A DNA stretch of 64,000 nt from Luzula sylvatica (Eukaryota; Streptophyta; Magnoliopsida; Poales; Juncaceae), in NCBI GenBank assembly GCA_946800325.1, contig OX326959.1:21210242-21274241 (forward strand), written 5' to 3'. The translations under genes were made by a program, and so were the position numbers. The notes below the pieces were generated by a model that worked only from the letters and a program-made list of their open reading frames with translations, was not told the origin of the DNA and made no database searches. Every line of letters begins with the position of its first letter. Within the stretch, counting starts at the first letter, position 1. Below are positions 50,031 to 61,200 of the stretch, in pieces.

Positions 50031-50306
50031 GGGCAATTGCCCCTTTAATTTTCTTATATTTTTCTCTTATTCATTCACGACACATTACATCATATTTATA
50101 CTATTCAATACATATTTCCTAAACGCACCCTTTCAAACATACATCATAATCTATCTAAATTATAGATACTTCTATTTAAATAGACACTTATTTATGTCAA
50201 GATACATCTTCTAATTTAATATGCATACATCATATTTTCATACATAATTAATTATTAATTCTGCCCCAAATTATTAATAATAATAATTAAAAAAATATTA
50301 ATTTTA
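49005..50306 (-). mobile_element. Short non-autonomous LTR (TRIM-like) element
   Basis: Read on the minus strand: the 5' LTR is 50306-49909, ending TTCTAACA, with a primer site TGGTAACAGAGC directly next to it (49908-49897). The internal part is only about 630 bp, with a ~104-bp tandem repeat (49620-49815). A purine tract AAGGGGGG comes just before a partial 3' LTR (49275-49005). The two LTRs are about 94% alike over 270 bp. No protein is encoded. Confidence 0.72.
49988..50027. repeat. (GA)n microsatellite inside the TRIM-like LTR
   Basis: About 40 bp of GA dinucleotides within the 5' LTR of the element. The matching part of the other LTR is missing. Confidence 0.85.
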
Positions 50307-50948
50307 ATACAAGGCACGTGTTACAATACATGAGACCAAAACCGGTACTTACGTTGCACAGATTCTTTGATCGTAGATTGCAGCGAAACGGTTTCAATCG
50401 CACTGCCAAGAGGCCAAGCTGCCTCGACGCATGAGTCCCCGTATTGGACTTTGCTAACCAGCGTAATTTCTTTCGATGGATGCAGGCCTGTGAAACATGT
50501 TATTCCCAAAACGAAATTAAGAACAAAATCGTCGCAATAAGTTGAGATTTTGAATGAAACATTATAATTATAATTACGTACCGAACCCATCGACAAGCAA
50601 TGTATATTGATACACCAGGTCCATGCAAATAAAATGCGGGTCGTAAACACCAGGATGGGCCTGTTTTACCTCCTCTAAGCTCATATTACAAGCAATTTGA
50701 GCTGCATTTTTGAAATCCATTGGTGTAACTTTGGTGCTTGGCTCCTTTTTATCTATAAAACCAAACTACTCACCAAAAAAAGATGAATTAATTCATTTTT
50801 TTTTCAATGTTGAGATAAATTTCTAACAACTAGATTTAACCAAACTGATAAATCATCACTTAATTAATAGAAAACTAATTTGAACTTGAAATAGCCAATA
50901 AGAAGCAATATTTTGAACGAAATTGGACCCATTTTAATTCTTTTATAT

Positions 50949-51540
50949 AAAAAAAAAGAGTGGTGATGCATGTTCCCTTAAAATCCCTAGATAGATTGAT
51001 GAGTTGGCGCATGCATTAGTTATGATGGTAAACCATACATATTTAATTTTTTTCATCCTATATAAAAAAAGAAGGTAAAAAAAGATTCACCGTTTCACAC
51101 ATCATTAATTTATTTAATATTTTAAACAAGTTTGTTTAGCACAATTTATAATATTAATTAATCAAATTTAAATATATAACTTTGGAAAAAAAAATTATTG
51201 GACCGAATTAATACGCCGTTTAACATGTGTAAACGGATAACATGAATAAAAATATAATAAAAAATATACAAAAATATAACATTGAAAATAAAAATAATAA
51301 GTTATTTGACAGTAACTAAATTTGTGTAAATATATATTACGTGTCAAACGAATAGATGTGTCTATTATGTGTTAAATGAATCATAATTGTATGTATTAAA
51401 TCATGGTTGGTTTAGCATGGTGAACATACATGGTATGATCTACCAGGCATTAAATGCAATTTAGTTCTTAATTGCCACTTGCCATCGCATCAACCTTTGT
51501 AGGGGATAATAGAGGGCGGCAAGTATAATTTTTTAAAAAA
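50949..51540. other. 590-bp segment in intron 7 of pseudogene E, absent from B
   Basis: Bounded by A runs (about 50949 and 51533). B has a single A run here (about 13932-13952), so either insertion in E or deletion in B is possible. No clear terminal repeats. Confidence 0.45.
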
Positions 51541-52438
51541 AATCCACCTGCGAAGCCTTGTCGAAGAAGAAAGACGCGGCATAAATAAAATCTTGACCTT
51601 TTCCGCCACCACCGTTCCATGTACCATTAAACGTGCAATTTTGATACGAACAAGGTTTGCTTATATTCAAGGCTTTAACCACATCATCTTTGCATTTCAC
51701 ATAGTCCGACCCCGAAGGTGAAGCTACCACATTGTATGTATTTTCACCGTACTCATATTGTCCTTCATTCATAACGCAAATATTAAAAACACGATTTTTA
51801 AATTAGCACTACTTATTTAATATATTATTATATGATAAATTAGTGTGTTAATTGCAGCTTAAATATTCATTATACATTATTCTTGTTTTCAACATTTTAA
51901 TATTCATTATACATATCTAATGACATACATTATTATATGTACGTCTTTTTTGCGTTAATTATATATATTTTATTGTTCGTTATACGCCGTGACAGCAATG
52001 AATAACATCACTCATATAGTTATTTACTTATCATCAAATCCACTTAAGATGCAATAGCTAAAATAATACTTTGTTGTCTTTAAGATCTCAACCCGGAATT
52101 CAAATAGCTTAAAAAACTGGAAAACTAAATCCCACTTTCCTTTTCCTGAATTTACGAATTACGGATTTGAAATACTTTGAGAAAACCGGAATAATAAATC
52201 CAAAATCTGTTACCCAGTTTTTCTTTTCCTAATTTTCAAAATCCAAACTTTAAAATCCGGAATCAGATGTCCTGATTTTCTATAGTAGAATTTGTAATTC
52301 TGGATTTTAACAAACTTAAAAAACCGGAATGTCAAATCCAAGTTTTTTATTTAACATAAAACCAAGACTTGTAATTCCATCTCTTCATCTGAACCATCAC
52401 GACCAGAGAAGAAGAAAAGGGCCTTTCATGGCTCTCAC

Positions 52439-52992
52439 AATGTTACAGAAATCGCTAGGCGCTAGTCGGGCGGACGGACACCGTCTAGCGCCTAGAGGGA
52501 TTAATCGGGGATTAATCGGATCTAGACGGATTTGTAATTTTACATAATATTTGTCATTTTTTTAATTTTTATATATTATAATTTGTGCTATAATTTTTTA
52601 TACTAAAAATAATGTATATTGATTTATTTAAAACAACGTCCAAATTAATCATAACATGAAATCTACATATTAATTTATTTAAAACAACGTCCAAACAAAT
52701 TATAACATGAAATCTACAAAATAACATTAATACAAATTCAAATAAATCACAAAATAAAATTACTAAAAATAGAAATAAGAAAGAAAATGAGTTGTGGGTC
52801 TTTTAAAATTAAAAAAAAAAAAAAAAAAAAAATTAATTGGCTTGGGCGGGCCTAGACGGAATTATGCGGGCCTAGTCGCTATTTAGGCGGGCCTAGGCGG
52901 AATTCCGTCTAGACAGAAACTCCTAGGCTAAACGTGGACGTTTTCCCGACGCCTAGCGCCTAGGCGCCGCCTAGACCGATTTTTAGAACATA
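52439..52992. mobile_element. Non-autonomous hAT-type MITE, GCCTAGGCG-word type, 554 bp
   Basis: Perfect 8-bp duplication GCTCTCAC (52431-52438 and 52993-53000). Ends are ATGTTACAGAAATCG and, inverted, ATGTTCTAAAAATCGG. Both sides carry CTAGGCGCC/GGCGGGCCTAG words. It is nested in the LTR fragment, hence younger than it. Confidence 0.9.
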
Positions 52993-53318
52993 GCTCTCAC
53001 GTAACAGAGCCAAAAAATGGCGTCCCTTTTTCTCGTCTCGCGTCTGGTGGGCGGGTTATCCCGTTACCGACGTCCGTTCACGAAACGAAGACCATAGTCG
53101 TGTCCGGAATTATCCACTGAGTATAGAGAGATAGTACAAATTTTCTATAAACTTTTCTTTCTCTCTAATTTTGTGACCCGTTTGTGACCCGTTTCGATAA
53201 AAAACGAAATTATCCGAAATTAACAAAAATTGGACGAGAGAAATCGTTTTAAACCCTATATAATTCGTTTCTCTTCCATCTAAACTTTGATTCACCATAG
53301 TTTCGCTCTGATACCAAT

Positions 53319-53919
53319 TGTTGGGGCGGCGGCAACGATCCGGCACCGCCCCGTGAATAAAAATAATTCAATTTGCCCGTACAAACGGACCGTAATAACT
53401 ATGTGAATTCAACCGAATTATCTTAATCAAAACCGTACCTTAACCGTATGCGAAGGGTATGGAATCCGTCCGAATTGATGTCGCGCTATCATCGTCGTTG
53501 CGTCTACGAAGCCTTAATTGCAAAGATTTGGATTTCCAAGCACTTTATGATCTCCAATTTGAAGAATCCTTCGGTTTCTTTTCTCCTATGGATCTCTCTC
53601 TTTTCTTAATGGGATGGAAAAGAGAATGGCAGAATCTCATATGTGCTTGGGACCAATTTGATTTTATAGCCACAAGACATCTTTTCACAAAGACGTACCT
53701 TTTGAGCTCCTAATGTGGATTTTTCTATTTCAGCCCATCATAGAAATTAGAAACACACCACCAATAATTCTACACATCAAAGGCTCACAACTTAATTGAT
53801 ACATTTAATGCTTAATTTTATAACTAAAATTGATCACTATATTAATAAACATTTAAATGATAATATTACAACACATAATATTTTATATATAAGTCAAATG
53901 TTGGAATAATGTTCCAACA
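53319..53919 (-). repeat. LTR of the retrotransposon fragment in pseudogene E
   Basis: 601 bp with TG..CA ends on the minus strand, directly followed by the tRNA-Met primer site. Confidence 0.7.
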
Positions 53920-55455
53920 TTTCTATGACTAATTCTATCGAGGTTTAAATGGATGTATAATTTAAATATGAACCACATATAGATCACATATATCCCAACA
54001 AAAGGAAAAAAACTGATCTATAGCCAAATAAAACATGAAAAATATCTCGTATGTCCCTACAAAGATGAAAATATCATGGGTATCCCTACAAATTTTGAGT
54101 AATATTGCTTTTCTTGCGTGATTATCCTTTCTCTTGCCATTTTGATGTAATGTGGATTGTGGGAGTTTAATAGTAAATTTTCTAAAAATATATATTTTGG
54201 AACTATAACAAATACCTGAGGTAATTTATTTAGGATAATTATACCATGGCCCTCAAATTTCCCCAACATCCTCTATATCACCGATTAACAATTTATTAAT
54301 ATAATAATTAACATGATAATTAATAAAAAGATATCTTATTAACGATTAATTGATATTTATTATGAATTGTTAATTAATATGTACTTTAATTATGTATTAA
54401 TTAATCGTTAATGTAATATATTTTTGTTAATTACTATGTTAATTAATTATTAATTGATGATATAAAAAATGTTAGAGGGAATTTGAGAGGCACCATATAT
54501 GCCTTATTTATTTATATTTATGCCTATAAATAAGATCCTTCTTGTGAGCCGTCAAGAACTGTCACCCATTCTGACTTTGAGTATAACGAACTATTCTTGC
54601 TAAACAAATCTCGGACCTGTAATTAATATGAAGAAACAAAAGTTATAATTATAAACCCAATAAGTTAGTTACACTGAACTTTAAATTCTTAAAAAAAAAA
54701 CGATTTAATGTTCTCAATTTTCGGTGAAATTGGCAATCAGTCTATTTTCTAAAAATAAATGTGAATCAATCTATCTGCCAATAAACCTAGAACCATTGAA
54801 TGAGAAGATGAATAAGAATGGACCAATCAATCTATTTGCCAAACTAATAATACCGCATTTAGGATCTGGTCTGATTTTTCCTCGCCAATGAGTCGTAAAC
54901 CTGCCGTAGCTTGCACATTACAATCATAAAATAAAATAAAAATATTGAAATCAACGACAACCACAAATGATGAATATACCCCAAGTTTTAGTGGTGTTTC
55001 CGGTCGCAACTGTTCGGGAACAACATTCTCACATTTGCTTAGGAGAGGAAACAGTGAATTTGCCGCTGCCGAAGGGTCATTAGCGTAGGAGCTCAATCCG
55101 GGTTTTATCTGCAATTTAGTTGGCTCGATCATTATGTTCGACAAAATAAGCTCAAATAAGCACAAAATGAGTCTGGAACTTTTTCAAGTTTCAGATTGAA
55201 ATAGATTATAGATAACAAGAGATTGTAATAATAACCTACCGACAGGAAGAACTCTATCTCATCTCCAATATCAACGAGATCGATATTCTCGTCGAATCGA
55301 AAACCATGAACTCTGCTACCGGTACTACCAGCATCGAAAACTACAACGTAGTTATCTGAAACCTCAGACTGGAACAAGGCCGCTTTTCGGTCTCGGAAAG
55401 CACTGCAAAAGGCATAAGGTTGAACAAGAAGAAGAAAAAATATAACACTGACCAT

Positions 55456-57040
55456 TTTGATTGTTATTGAGGGAGGGACTTTTGTTTCATGAACTTGGTT
55501 TGTGAGTCTGTATTTAACATGATTGGTTTTTTGGCCACCTGTCCATTTTTTTCAATATCTTTTTATATCTTTGATTGGTGTAAATAAGTGATGTAATTTT
55601 TAGTCATTAAGCTACTCGTAATAAGTGTTTATCCCCTCTGAGTTTAATCTTTTAGCATTTCAAGGAATAAATTTGATTTATTTTGACCTCATTGGAGCAA
55701 TATATTATGAGAAAAGATTCTGCACTCCAGACTTTACGCACGCCAGCCCGCCAAATATCTTTTAATTTATATTTATATATTTTTTTATATTATAAATACA
55801 AATTTTGTTCTTATTTATACATTTTTAGCGTGGATGAAAATCAGTGATACTTACACCTTTGTTTAGTACTATTGATACATTTTATAATATTTGTTGCAAA
55901 AAAATAATATAAATACTAGTGTTTTTATTATGAGTCGGTGTAAAAAAATATAAATATGAATTAAAATATATGTGACGATCTGACGTGCGTTAAGAACGGA
56001 GTGCGTTAGCAGTCCTCAAAAAAACCTGAAATCTGCAGGATCCTATTTAGTCTCTTTAATTTCGTTGACCTAATTTGGCCAACGACTCCACTTTTTTCAT
56101 TTATGGGGGATATAATTACAGGAAATTATAATAAGGATTAAGGAGAAGAAACAAACCTCCCCTAGTAATCCGAAGTATCTATATATTGAAGGATCTGCAA
56201 ATAAATTATAGAGTTTAAAAAAAATGGAAAAAATATACTCGTCTTCTATAAATTATCCTACTACATCAATTTTTTTTTTGAAAAAAACATAATCCACAAT
56301 TGTGATTATATTTGATATCATATTTGTATTGATAATACCGATGAGACTCGAATCAAAAACATATTATTTATGCTAAACACCACATCACTAGGTTATGGTG
56401 CCGTTGGTTATCCTACAACATCAATTATTGTGTCACAAATAATAATCAATCAAACAAATAATACAATTATACTCGTACCGGGTCAATTTATGTATTAAAC
56501 CAAACCGGTTTTTATTATTATTTTTTTTTTATAATCTATTTATTTAAAACTAAATGACAAAATATCATTTTATTGGGATAATGTCCTTTTTCTTTTCCCT
56601 TGTTACTAATTATTATTGTTTTAACTTTTAACCAATCAAACAATAGAAACATTTATGCCCCACCACGTGTTCATTTATAATATGAGTTTGCAATCTAAAT
56701 AATGCCTCGTGAATCATGATTCAAAATTTACAATTGGATAATACACACGAATAACAATATTTTATAATATAATTGTTGCATTATTTACTTTGATATTTAA
56801 ATTTGAACAGAACTAACATTATTACTTAGATTTTACAAGTCAACATTGTCCCGGTAAATTACGTAAACATAGTTAATGGGGAAATTTATTTGATGTATAT
56901 CTTTGTTTTTTTGACAAAGTTGCAAAAATTGCATTGGATCTTGTTGAAATTGCAGATCTTTTTTTTTTTGCCAGCTATTTGCCAGCTAGGTCCAACTGTT
57001 ATAGCGAAATTGGGAAACAATGATAATTAATATTGGTTGA
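55456..57040. other. 5' flank of pseudogene E and AT-rich spacer
   Basis: The first ~100 bp is the former promoter of E. The rest is AT-rich without a recognisable gene or element. Confidence 0.4.
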
Positions 57041-57049
57041 TCTATTTAA

Positions 57050-58700
57050 ACCTTAATATTTGTGAAGTAAAATAAAAAAACGTTGAAAATTGTCAAAGAA
57101 GTAAGAACCCCATAAAAAGCTGGAAATTACAAAACAGCCCTTAAAATTTGAAAAAACAATCCCAAATATTGTTTGATTTTTTCAAACCTTAAAATTTGTG
57201 AAAATAAAACCGAAAACACTGAAATTACCAAAAAGAACCTCTAAAATACTGAAACTTACATAATAAATCTTAAAATGTCTGTAATTGGAGAAAACATCTC
57301 AAATATTGGTTGATTTTTTTAAACATTAAAATTAACATCTCAAATATTGGTTGATTTTTTTAAACATTAAAATTTGTGAATATAAAACCTAAGATGAAGA
57401 AAATTACCCAAAAAATCCTCTAACAGACTAAAAATTACAAAACAAACCTTACAATTTCCATAGTTGGGAAAAGAACCAATCCCAAATATTGATTGATTAT
57501 TTTAAACTTTAAAATTTGTGAAATAGAAAACCAAAAACACTGCAAATTACTAACAAACCCTCTAAAAAATGAAAATTACAAATGAACCCTTGAAATTTCT
57601 GTAATTTGTAAAATTTGTTTATTAATTTAAACCCTAAAATGTGTGAAAATAAATCCGAAAACTCTGGAAATTACCAAAAATCTCTCTAAAAAGCACAAAA
57701 TTATAAAATTTTCATAATTTGAAAAAACAATACCAAATATTGGTGATTCTTTTTTACTTTAAAAATTGTCAGAAGAGAAAATTGTGAAATAGAAAATCAA
57801 AAACACTGAAAATTACTAAAAACACCGCTAAAAAATGAAAATTACAAATTAATCTTTGAAATTTCTATAATTTGAAACCCTAAAATTTCTTTATTAATTT
57901 AACCCCTAAAATGTGTGAAAATAAATCCGAAAACTCTGGAAATTACCAAAAATCCCTCTAAAAAGCAGAAAATTATAAAATTTGAAAAATTTGAAAAAAA
58001 CAATAAACTCTGGAAATTACCAAAAATCTCTCTAAAAAGCACAAAATTATAAAATTTTCATAATTTGAAAAAACAATCCCAAATATTGGTGATTTTTTTT
58101 ACATTAAAAATGGTCAGAAGAGAAAATTGTGAAATAGAAAACCGAAAACACTGAAAATTACTAAAAACCACGCTAAAAAATGAAAATTACAAATTAACCT
58201 TTGAAATTTCTATAATTTGAAACCCTAAAATTTGTTTATTAATTTAAACCCTAAAATGTGTGAAAATAAATCCGAAAACTCTGAAAATTACCAAAAAACC
58301 CTCTAAAAAGCAGAAAATTATAAAATTTTCATAATTTGAAAAAACAATCCCAAATATTGGTGATTTTTTTAAACTTTAAAAATGGTCAGAAGAGAAAATT
58401 GTGAAATAGAAAAAAAAACACTGAAAATTACTAAAAAACCCTCTAAAAAATGAGAATTACAAATGAACCCTTGAAATTTCTGTAATTTGAAACCCTAAAA
58501 TTTGTTTACTAATTTAAACCCTAAAATGTGTGAAAATAAATCCGAAAACTCTGGAAATGACCAAAAATCACTCTAAAAACCAGAAAATTATAAAATTTTC
58601 ATAATTTGAAAAAACAATCCCAAATATTGGTGATTTTTTTAAACATTAAAAATGGTCAGAAGAGAAAATTCTGAAAATAACCAAGAAATACCTTTTAAAA
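57050..58700. repeat. Tandem array with ~270-bp unit
   Basis: The phrase CATAATTTGAAAAAACAAT recurs at about 57713, 58059, 58330 and 58600 (spacings 346, 271, 270). The longer spacing is explained by a ~75-bp internal duplication near 57985-58060. More divergent units extend left to about 57050. It is rich in AAACCCTAAAAT and AAAATTACCAAAAA phrases. No coding region. Confidence 0.8.
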
Positions 58701-59149
58701 ACAGAAAATCACAATTTAATAATAACGCATAAAATTCTAAATTTTTGAAATTTATTAGGGGCATAGTTGCAAATGTTACCTTGCGTTCGAAAGATAATTA
58801 CAACTAATCGCCACGACGGAAGTGACCCCACAATCTGAGGAGCGAGAGGATCCGCTATCCCTCTTTTCATGTGACCTGCGTGGTCTCTCTTTGTCCTTCT
58901 CCTCTCCGCTTCTTTTCGAAAGTTACGTACGAATATTTCGAAATTGAAGATATAACCTTGCCGTTGATCCAGAAATGGCCTAAAATCGTCAGAAATCCAA
59001 TGCAAAAGCATCATTAGACGTTTTTCGAAATTGAAGATAAAAAAACTGAAAAAGACATGATTTCGTTCTCCCATTAGCCTGATTTTGGTTTTCGAATGAG
59101 CAAATTATGCCAAAAACTGGAAAAAAAATCTAAGAACTAAACCAAAACA
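58701..59149. other. Unassigned spacer
   Basis: Mixed-composition DNA. The open frame 59074-58709 (-) has no family signature. Confidence 0.3.
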
Positions 59150-59770
59150 TGCTATAATTACCAATAATTTGAAAAATATGTTCAAATCAGCTGTAATCAC
59201 CAAATCGAAACCCTAAATAGATATTTTCTCAGAATCGAAACCCTAATCAGACAATTGACCACCCAAAGAACTGAAAAAAACGAAAAAAAAAACAGGAAAT
59301 ACCTGCTGCAATCGAGTCGAAATCATGAGTAAATCGCCAAAATCCACCTGCAATGCTCGTTCTTCTCCAGTCCCAGCCGAGTTACGCAATTAGGCACCTC
59401 TTTCATCACATTAAGAACAGAATTACGAACAGCCTGTTCTTCCAGCCGCAGTTCTTATCTTCTTCTGTCGAGCGTGGTAAGATGGGTTTTTCTTTCCTCT
59501 CGGCTCTTCGTCGCCAACGTCTCCCTTCTCCGTCGTGAGCGTTTCGTGCCGTAGGTTTTCGCGGCCACAGGGTTTTCCGGCGCTCGTTTTCTTTTCCGTC
59601 GTGAGCGTCGCAGTTCTTCCCCTTCTCCGTCTCTTCTTCTGTCGAGTCGAGCGTGGTAAGAACGAAAGAAGCGGGGGTTTATTTATCGAAGTAAACAGTA
59701 AAGAGAGACGTGGCCAAATGAGAGAAGGGTAGAATGTTCAGAATTAGATCTATTTAAAGATTTATCCTCT
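59150..59770 (-). mobile_element. Retrotransposon leader/LTR fragment related to 36880-37540
   Basis: Shares ACCTGCTGCAATCGAG, CACCTCTTT.ATC and the ACGTGGCC..GA flank with the 5' region of the copia fragment at 34530-37540, in the same orientation. No gag or pol follows, so it is a fragment or solo LTR. Confidence 0.55.
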
Positions 59771-61200
59771 GTCGTACCTTCGACAGAAAGAGAGGGCACC
59801 CCCATCTTGAGTAGAGAGAAAGAGTGAGTGAGGAATAGAAAATAGTACGCGAGGGGGGGGGGGGGGAGACGACGTGTGCGCGGGAAAGAGATAGACCAGA
59901 CCGTGTACGCGAGGGGGCACCCACACCAGATCGCACGGGATGTATACGATTATTTTTGCTGGTTTGAAGGGTTGGAGACAAAAAAATTGGCTGCATAGGC
60001 ACAAACTGAGACGCTTGGTCTTAATTTTGCTCGTCAATTTGGTGTTTGTTGTCGGTTTATTCTCCGTTTTATTCAAAGGTTAAAGTTTTAAATTTTTATT
60101 TTAAGGTATCGTGATATGGTTGGCAAAGGTCTTCAAAAACACCGGATCAGTCCCGTTTCCGTGAAGACATTATTTCTTGACAATCATGTCCAAGAAGGAA
60201 AAATGGAACAAGAGAAAGTACAAAGCCCACATCTTGCACGGATACAAGTTAAATGTGAGTGATTTCTATTTGATTAAATCTAATTTAATTTCAAATAATC
60301 ATCGTTTCTGATTAGTACAAAGAAGTTAATGCTATTTTTTGTTTCATTTAGGTCGTGATTTTACTCCCAAAATCTTCTCAAAGCATTTGCTATAACACCA
60401 ACACAAACAAATATTGCTAAAAAGATGTAGGTATAAATATTTAATGCTTATTTCTTTGTTCGTGATGTTCTCTTTATTTTTGTTAATATACTTTTAATAT
60501 TTCATTTTATTTTGTCAATTCAAGTCATAGCAAAAAACTATGGTTCAAACTCTTAAAGTTTATTGAAAGGTATAGCGAAGTACATTTTGACATCAGGCTC
60601 ATAATTTTTCTTTTTTTTAATTTCATCGCGTGTATTTGTTATAATAAGTTGTTTGTAAATATTTAATATTCACTGAGTATATATATTTTTTTAGCTTGCA
60701 TATTTATAGTGGGCGAAAATCAGTATATTATATCTCCAATTATAATAGGAAAAAAAAAATACAAAAAGCCCCTCTACTTTGTTTAAATTGCAAAAAACCC
60801 CTTACATATTTGTATATTTAATTGGATGAAATAAATTTTCGGATTTTGTAGGATGCGGTGAAGAAGTTGCTTCATCTAAGGTCATTGTCTCTCTGAAGAA
60901 TTTTTTTCTTTGACAAAGAGAATTCAATTAGATCATATTATTAATTCACTATATATATATTTTTTCAAATCAATGAGTTTTTTTTTTTTACTAAATAGTC
61001 TCAACCAGTTTGATATAGAGGTGTATTAGGGTAATTTAAATTGAATGGCAATAATTTGTGCGAGGTGATATTAAAGTGTTTTTTCGTGGGTGATATGGGA
61101 TAATTTGAGCACCTTTTATAAAGATAAAAAGGAATTTTTAGCATATTAAATCAATTGGTTAACATATAAATTGTCTCATAATTATAATTATGATATCATT
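59771..61200. other. Spacer with a 14-G run; one unassigned small open frame
   Basis: G14 at 59853-59866. A 48-codon frame at 60116-60262 (+), starting MVGKGLQKHRISPVSVKTLF, ends just after a possible donor (GTGAGTG at about 60253). I do not recognise it, and it may be chance. The remainder is AT-rich. Confidence 0.25.

Larger units (their letters stand above)
52092..53919 (-). mobile_element. LTR-retrotransposon fragment replacing exons 5-6 of pseudogene E
   Basis: On the minus strand: one LTR (53919-53319, TGTTGGAACATT to GCCCCAACA), a primer site TGGTATCAGAGC (53316-53305), and a leader that matches 22330-23303. The second LTR and coding region are missing, and the left junction at about 52092 lies inside apyrase exon 6. 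A hAT element is nested at 52439-52992. Confidence 0.75.
38377..55430. repeat. Segmental duplication, copy 2 (D-relic-E block)
   Basis: Same order and orientation as 1-21181. Private insertions are hAT elements at 40893-41421 and 41696-42347, a hAT-like element at 44105-45229, a LINE at 45753-49004, a TRIM-like element at 49005-50306, a 590-bp segment at 50949-51540, and an LTR retrotransposon fragment with a nested hAT element at 52092-53919. Confidence 0.85.
50321..55455 (-). pseudogene. Apyrase pseudogene E (duplicate of B, exon 5 lost)
   Basis: Exons right to left: 55455-55240 (complete, with ATG and signal peptide [16 protein letters not shown]), 55108-54980, 54910-54854, 54616-54524, [exon 5 missing], part of exon 6 at about 52091-52032, 51762-51548, 50765-50582, 50487-50321. 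ACR1 is canonical ([13 protein letters not shown]). Defects: the last Trp codon of exon 4 is TAG and its donor is GC; exon 5 with ACR4 is replaced by LTR-element DNA; exon 6 is cut and its donor is AT; the exon 3 acceptor is CAA, as in B. It cannot make an apyrase. Confidence 0.88.

Noticed and set aside
59754..60076. Two minus-strand frames around the G14 run
   Set aside because: Pro-run and low-complexity translation across a homopolymer; no supporting motif.
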